From: Porodaedalea pini
Taxonomy: Eukaryota; Basidiomycota; Agaricomycetes; Hymenochaetales; Hymenochaetaceae
Direction of reading: 5' to 3'
Assembly: GCA_002794775.1 (NCBI GenBank)
Contig: NBAY01000002.1
Location: 1,178,001-1,242,000 of the forward strand
DNA: 64,000 bases
The notes below the pieces were generated by a model. It did no database searches. It was not told the origin of the DNA and saw nothing but the letters and a program-made list of their open reading frames with translations. Both the position numbers and the translations under genes were made by a program. This document shows positions 58,543-64,000 of the stretch, piece by piece; positions within the stretch are counted from its first letter, which is position 1, and every line of letters starts with the position of its first letter.

Positions 58543-60743
58543 CTACCACTTCCCTGCCTCCCAGTCTTTGAATACCTGACTACTCTTGAGCCATTCGATT
58601 AGCTCGTCACGCCTGATCTTGACTCCTTTGTCCGCAGACTCAATCTTGGATTTCTTGCCGTCCTTCATCTCCCACTTCTGCTCCTTTACCGTAACCAGCC
58701 CTTCCTTGAGTTCCTCGTCGCCAAGAATAATCGCGAACGGTACCTCGTCCTTCTCGCCAGCAGCGAACTGGGTAGGAAGCTTGGGTTTCTTTTTCGCAAG
58801 GAAGTCAGCCTGAGCGAAGATAATATCAATACGCTAATGGCCATGCTAGTGCATAACTGTAACAAACCTTGACACCCGCTTCCCGAAGCTCCGTGACTAG
58901 TCGTACTCTCTCCTCCAGAAGCCCGTCGCCGGCAGCCATGACATACGCGAGGATTTCCTTCTGGCGCATTCCCGTCTCTGTCCACTTCGGATAGAGAATC
59001 GCGAATATTCGATCGAGACCTATCGAAACGCCCACGCACGGGACACTTGCGTTCTTCTTGTCCGACCCAGCTGCAGCTGAGATTAATGATCCAACGAGAT
59101 TGTCGTACCGTCCACCTGCAGCAATCGATCCAACACCGACGGTGCTCTCGTCTATCTCCTCCTCTTCCTCCGCCCCTTTTCCCTTCTTTGCAGGCTTCTT
59201 TTTGGGCTTTGAAGACACTTCCGAAGATTCTGCCGTGGCATCTGCCTTGAAGCCTGGCGGCGCGGAAGCTGCGACGACGGCCTCATAGATAATGCCAGTA
59301 TAGTAGTCTAGACCACGAGCCAGTGACATGTCAAACGAGATCTAAAAATCTTTCAGAAAGTCCTCTATAACCCAAGGGGCAAACACCTACCTTATCAATA
59401 ACCTTATAGGCCTTGAGCAGCGTGAACAGTATCGACATTTCTGAGAGACCTTCCTTAGCGCTCGCATTCGCTGTGAGTGCCGAATCTGCAAGAAGGATGT
59501 CTAACAGCTCCTCGCGACCTGCGTGATAATGAGAATTATTTTGCAAGATATGTCAAGTAATCAACCTTTGTGTTTCACGTATTCTCCGATTTTGTCTGCC
59601 ACTGCAGAGTCTAAGCCCTTTTCTTCGCACATCTCTTTCTTGACTTCACTCCAAGGAGACTTGCAGAGGACGAGATATAAGCCCAAGGATTCATACCAAA
59701 ATCAAGTTAGGTACCTTGTCAAGCTTGTCAACTGCTGACGAAATCGAACGAATCTTCTCTGCTGGCACGCCGCACACCTCAAAAATCCCATCCAAGATTT
59801 TTCGGTGATTTAGCTGAGAAAAAACTGTGAGCTCAAGGATAAGGTTCCTTTCAAGTAACACACTTTCACGGTGAACTCGCCAATATCCAAACGAGTGAGA
59901 ATCGTGCAAAGCAGACTCAGAATTTCAGCGTCAGGAATCATGGTGTCCCAAGCTCCTGAGATGTCAAAATCCTGTACGAACATGAAATTAGAACATAAAT
60001 GAATCTAAATCACGTCCTTCACTCACTGCTTGCGAAAACTCTCTCATGCGTCCCTTAGACATGACCGGATTGTCTCTCCGATATACTTTTCCAACCTGCC
60101 ATAACTTCGATTGCGGGTTGTTCGCGAGCGTCATCGCAAGATACCGGGCTAATGGCACGGTATGATCGTAACGCAACGACAACTGTTCCCCACCCTGGTC
60201 CATAAGATCGAAAATGAGCTTCGCATCTTCACCGTACTTGTCAGTTAGGATATCCTTCCGCTCAAAGACAGGCGTGTCTAATTGGCTTCCCCCGTACGTC
60301 GTGAAGCAGTCCTTCACGATGCGTTCAACATGCTCACGGCAGAACATTTCACTCGGGCCGTAGTCTCGTGTGCCCTATTGTCGTGAATGAGCAAACGAAA
60401 TATACAGAAACAACATGAAATAGCTCAGACGCACTTTCGCTGTTTTAAGCAGCAATCGCTCCTTCTTTTTACCTGCATCTTTCCCACCACTTGCAGCATT
60501 CTTCACAAGATTCAGGCTCTTCTTCAGTTCCGATAGCTTTTTCTTAGCCTCCTCGAGAGCAGACACGGCCGAGCTGTCGGTCTTGAGCTTCGCTACTAGC
60601 GTGGATTGCTCTGATATCTCTTGAGTGAGAGATTCTTCAGTAGAAGCCATTTTCAGGAAGGTTCTCCAGACAGGGGATGGACGACAAGCAGCAAGTGGTA
60701 GTAATCGATGCGAGACGCGCCGCAGCTGGGCAACTCGCAGCAT
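58543..60743 (-). CDS. HTS1: histidyl-tRNA synthetase, probably cytosolic and mitochondrial
   Basis: The first ATG (60743) gives [20 protein letters not shown], an Arg-rich amphipathic start without acidic residues, as in mitochondrial leaders. A second in-frame ATG (60650) gives MASTEESL, suited to the cytosolic form. This is the two-start arrangement known for yeast HTS1. A WHEP-like helical stretch follows (about 60600-60470). The catalytic core shows [41 protein letters not shown] (motif 2), [29 protein letters not shown], the histidine box [11 protein letters not shown], and GVSIGLDRI (motif 3). A Lys/Glu-rich insert lies near 59200. The anticodon-binding domain ends DWEAGKW. The enzyme attaches His to its tRNA. 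Confidence 0.93.
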
Positions 60744-61162
60744 ATAGCCCTGCCTTCCAAATTTCTTTTCGGTGACTCGAATTCGGCTTCCAAACGAGGT
60801 ATATACATCCGTCGATCCTCGTGAGGTCGGCTAGATACCGGCCGGCTGTACGCACTCAAAATTCGAATTGGATCCGTTTACTTACTTCAAGGTTTGTGCA
60901 AGACACTCAATATTAATACCATCAGTGGAGTAAACCAAAAGTATAAAGAGTATTTTAAGGGCCCAGTTTCATATTTACGCTGCCCAAGAAACCGGAAACC
61001 CACTGGCATGCAACCCTCAAATCACTACAAAATCATTCATAATTCAAGGCCAACCAGAACGTCGTTGGGTTCCTTTAGTTCGGAAGACGCCACGAGCAGT
61101 AGTATGTTTAAGGATCTGGTTTGTAAGTTCACGCTTTGGAGAAAGTCACATAAAGGGTAACC
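60744..61162. other. intergenic, histidyl-tRNA synthetase promoter side
   Basis: This holds the upstream region of the histidyl-tRNA synthetase gene and the 3' flank of the GH74 remnant. Open frames here are short and unsupported. Confidence 0.55.
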
Positions 61163-63334
61163 TCAGTCATTGGTAAATGCGCAAATAGATCCAGATGCAC
61201 AGACAGTAAGTCCAGTCCACCCGATTCCTGCAGAATGAGCTAAGCTGAAGTTTTTTGTTTGTTTGTATATACTACGAATGTGTGCATACCTCCGTACTGT
61301 CCATGCACGCCCGTAATCACTAACAAAGCTACTAGTAGTTGTAGACGATTCCGACGATGCCGAACTCGCGGCACTGGTTGTGGATGCATCTATCATTGTC
61401 GAAGCCAGCGACGTAGGCATAGCTAACGTCGGTATCGCTGTAACGGTCGGCGAAGATGCTGAGCCGATAAGGAGCGAGTCAATGATGGAAGAAAGGAAGG
61501 GAGGGCTCTAAGTAAACCCGGAGTGTCTCCATAGAAGATACCTTGGCCTTTGGTTCCAATATAGACATTAAGGAAAGTAATTGAATAGAAGATTCGACAA
61601 TTAAAACATCTGTAGACTTACCGGCCATAAATGCGAGGGTTACCACTGATCACTTTGGTGTCAAAAGAACCGAAGCCGAGTGTGGAGTCACTGATCTGAG
61701 CACCTTTTTTCCGTCTTAAACTTACGTAGATAATTTCCCCAACTTCATCATCTTAGCGGAAGTAGCCAGACTGCGTGCCGAAAGCAGCGATAGCAAAGAG
61801 TACCAGATATCCACTACATAGTTGTCGCAGGTGTACCCAGAGGAATTGACCACGCTTCCGTGATATCCGCAAGCTGTGTCCAAATCAAGCCGAAGTCGAG
61901 GGAGTAGAGGATTCCCTTATCTGTATAAGCCCAGACATCCCCACTGATGCTCGGATGAAGTATTACCTTCGCGGTCGCTGTGGATGATCCAAGGGTCGAG
62001 ACGGCTGAGAACGTTTTTTCTCCGTCGTTCGAAATATAGAAGTCTACGCCCAAAGCGCCGAAGAGGATGGAATTGTTGACTTTATCAAACGCGATCTGGG
62101 CATCATTCAATAGAGTCAGGACGTCACAAAGGAATACATGTACTGAGAGACTTGAACGTTGTTCGTGCTTGTCCTCCGGAGAACAGTTTCGACGACAGCA
62201 GGGAATGCGACCTGCTCTAGCTAGCAACTTCTGTATCTTCGATATGTAGGCCATTCTCCCTAGCTTTCCGCCTGGAACGTTGTCAGCAATGCCGCGGTCC
62301 TGTGCCTTACAGAATTAAAATGAACATTAATATTCATTCGGGTAATGATTATTGAGGTACTGACGACGTCGCACCAGAGTCTGTCAATCTTGCAGCTTGC
62401 TTACTAGACATGCTATCGCTATTTCCAATGCGCACGATATTTGTTGGCACGTTACCAGCATAATCCAAGTCGACTAATTTAGACCAGGAGGGATTCGAGT
62501 ACAAGCTCGCTGGGGGTGTAATCAAGCTGTCGTGTACGAAACCTAGTTGCGAGTCTTTTCCATGAGCGCATGCCAGCAGAGCGCAATGAGCATCAAAGGT
62601 AGAAGGTGACAGTTTCACCTTCAAGAAATAGCCAACGACTCCATCATCTAGCCAATCTGAAGAGTACCGAGAGTCGTGCCGCTGTGGTGCGGACCCAGTC
62701 ATGGCACAAGAGAGTCGTCATGCGTGTGGTATATTATCAGAACTTCGTACGTGTGCATTTCTATGTTGCCTCTCCCATTCCACGTCCGGATATGTTGCAG
62801 CCCACCTTCGACTTATATGAGAACGCTAGCTATTGGGAGTGTATAGAGCCTTACTTTGAAGGGCAGCTCAACTGCTGTCCACGTATCACCTCAATCAGCA
62901 GAAATAAGGATGTGGCCATTGTTCGGATCCTAATCGTCCGTGCATATCCTGGCTGCCTAAGGAAGGAAGTAACAGTTGAGTACTCAAGTCTGGTTCTATT
63001 ACGGATAACTAAATGACTCACGAGGTACACCGCCGGTTAATGCCAACTGAATCAGTAGCAAGTGCATACACGTCCCAATATGCTCATCGGGTGTTATACA
63101 CGAAATCGGTCAACGGTGACCATGTGTCGTCCGAGTTCAGTCTAATGCGCCACCGGTATCCGTTCGAATGAATGCAAGGCCCTTCTCAGAAGGATTAAAT
63201 ATGATATCCGGAACGAAGCCACCTCCGCCAACTTTGACATTAGCCCAGCCGCACATCTGCTGAGCGATAGCGGCAAAAGACGGCAGAGGCAACGTCGCCA
63301 GAGAGAGAACAAGGGCCAGAGCATATCGAATCAT
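61163..63334 (-). pseudogene. GH74 xyloglucanase with CBM1, degenerate
   Basis: The start MIRYALALVLSLATLPLPSF is a signal peptide, followed by WANVKVGGGGFVPDIIFNPS and FIRTDTGGAL, the opening of GH74 beta-propeller enzymes. A stop follows directly. Further GH74 blocks lie in changing frames: DDTWSPLTDFVYNTR then TGA, NGHILISAD then TGA, GRGMGE, VDLDYAGNVPTNIVRIGNSD, FYISNDGEKTFSAVSTLGSS, HPSISGDVWAYTDKGILYS, ITEAWSIPLGTP, ISDSTLGFGSFDTKVI with SGNPRIYG, and GQGIFYGDTPG. A Ser/Thr linker leads to a cellulose-binding module remnant, QYGGIGWTG and CASGSICAFTND, that ends before the final Cys and has Tyr where CBM1 has Cys. The enzyme class cuts xyloglucan in plant cell walls. The number of stops and shifts makes this copy inactive unless much is hidden by unusual splicing. 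Confidence 0.8.
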
Positions 63335-64000
63335 CTTCCACTCCGATATGCACTCTTCCTGTAACTTTGTAAGTGAGCTGATGAGTTGGCGAGACCCGGA
63401 GTGATGTATGGTCCATTATATGCAGTACAGAATGCTTGCTGCTGAACCCATAGTCGGATATTGCTTGTACATCTGTCTGACAAGGAGACGATGTCCCTGC
63501 AGAATCCACGAGCGACCCAGTATCATTGGCTTTTCTGCGAGACAATGTCGACGTAAGCTAGCGGTCAGGAGAGCTCCGTAATCTCCGGTTCGCTTGTCGT
63601 CAGATCCATGCAATCGTGTCAAACACGAGAGAAATGAGCAAAGTCGACTCCCTGTGCCGAGTCAAACCCGAGAACGACTAGTGAGAAAAATAGTGGCAAA
63701 CGAATCATACAAAGGTGTTCCGAGTTGTCAACTGAAGGTCTCAATCCACCGACGACATTGTTTCGGGATGATCTGGCCTCATAAGAGGCGTAGACTTGAA
63801 GGAAGCGAAACAGAATATTTGCTACAATAACGGATCTCGCCTGTGTGAGGCTTCCTACTTGAATGCGTGGCCAGGACAAGAACTTGAAGGCTCAGGCTGT
63901 TGCAATGTTTGACCTCCGAGCTTCATAACTTAGAGATGTGCTGGCATCCCGATATATACCCAATCAGAAGTCTTCAGCGGATAGAGTAGTAGATGGAAGT
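63335..64000. other. upstream region of GH74 remnant; no clear gene
   Basis: A minus-strand frame with a signal-peptide-like start (MIRLPLFFSLVVLGFDSAQG, about 63702) runs into a stop after 29 codons. Other minus-strand frames (63622-63416 and 63545-63240) have no recognised motif. It could be the remains of a second secreted protein, but support is weak. Confidence 0.4.

Noticed and set aside
1..64000. tRNA genes, rRNA, CRISPR arrays, origins
   Set aside because: No cloverleaf-like sequence with A and B boxes, no regular spaced direct repeats and no rRNA sequence was noticed by eye; a tRNA scan was not possible here.

Overview
The window looks like nuclear DNA of a filamentous basidiomycete, most likely an Agaricomycete. 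Host genes are cut by many 45-65 nt introns and their products belong to typical fungal sets: a Sro7/tomosyn protein, a SIKE-type STRIPAK subunit, a quelling-type RNA-dependent RNA polymerase, dynactin p150, a Mug190-like SMP/C2 protein, Gos1, a Mil1-like DUF726 protein and a GH74-CBM1 protein. No operons, bacterial signals, tRNA, rRNA or CRISPR arrays were seen.

Left edge (1-8290): a nest of decayed retroelements. The right part of a Ty3/gypsy chromovirus (A, ending in an LTR at 3060) is followed directly by the integrase half of a related element (B, LTR ending at 4987). B in turn interrupts the endonuclease ORF of a minus-strand LINE whose 5' end lies just before the first host gene. Nonsense codons, transitions and homopolymer frameshifts mark all three as dead.

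Host block 1 (8349-40295): Sro7/tomosyn-like (+), SIKE/SCI1-like (+), a tiny Swi5 recombination gene (+), an RCC1-repeat protein (-), RdRP (+), adenosine kinase (+), a C2H2 zinc-finger protein (-), dynactin p150 (-), an HDAC-superfamily deacetylase (+), a Mug190-like SMP/C2 tether (+), the Golgi SNARE Gos1 (-), and two unrecognised convergent genes. Vesicle traffic and motor genes (Sro7, dynactin, Gos1, Mug190, and Mil1 further right) are prominent, but no shared pathway is implied.

Repeat island (about 40300-49600): gene-poor DNA with a duplicated 250-bp unit, a 109-bp foldback, and a 3.26-kb element with perfect 16-bp terminal inverted repeats. The element carries pieces of a eukaryotic prolyl-tRNA synthetase gene, one piece duplicated, plus a long internal inverted repeat. 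It sits inside the second copy of the duplicated unit, so an empty site for comparison lies in the same window. This Pack-type gene-capture element is the most unusual item here.

Host block 2 (49610-63334): a conserved fungal MSPRSILKH protein with a frame break (-), Mil1/DUF726 (-), SRP14 (-), a YAR1-like ankyrin protein (+), histidyl-tRNA synthetase with two start codons (-), and a broken GH74-CBM1 xyloglucanase gene (-). A recurrent theme is unusual splicing: several introns appear to use GC donors, and conserved motifs are assembled from exons of 9-18 nt.

All gene models are spliced by eye from motif continuity. Ends marked by a start or stop codon are firmer than internal junctions.
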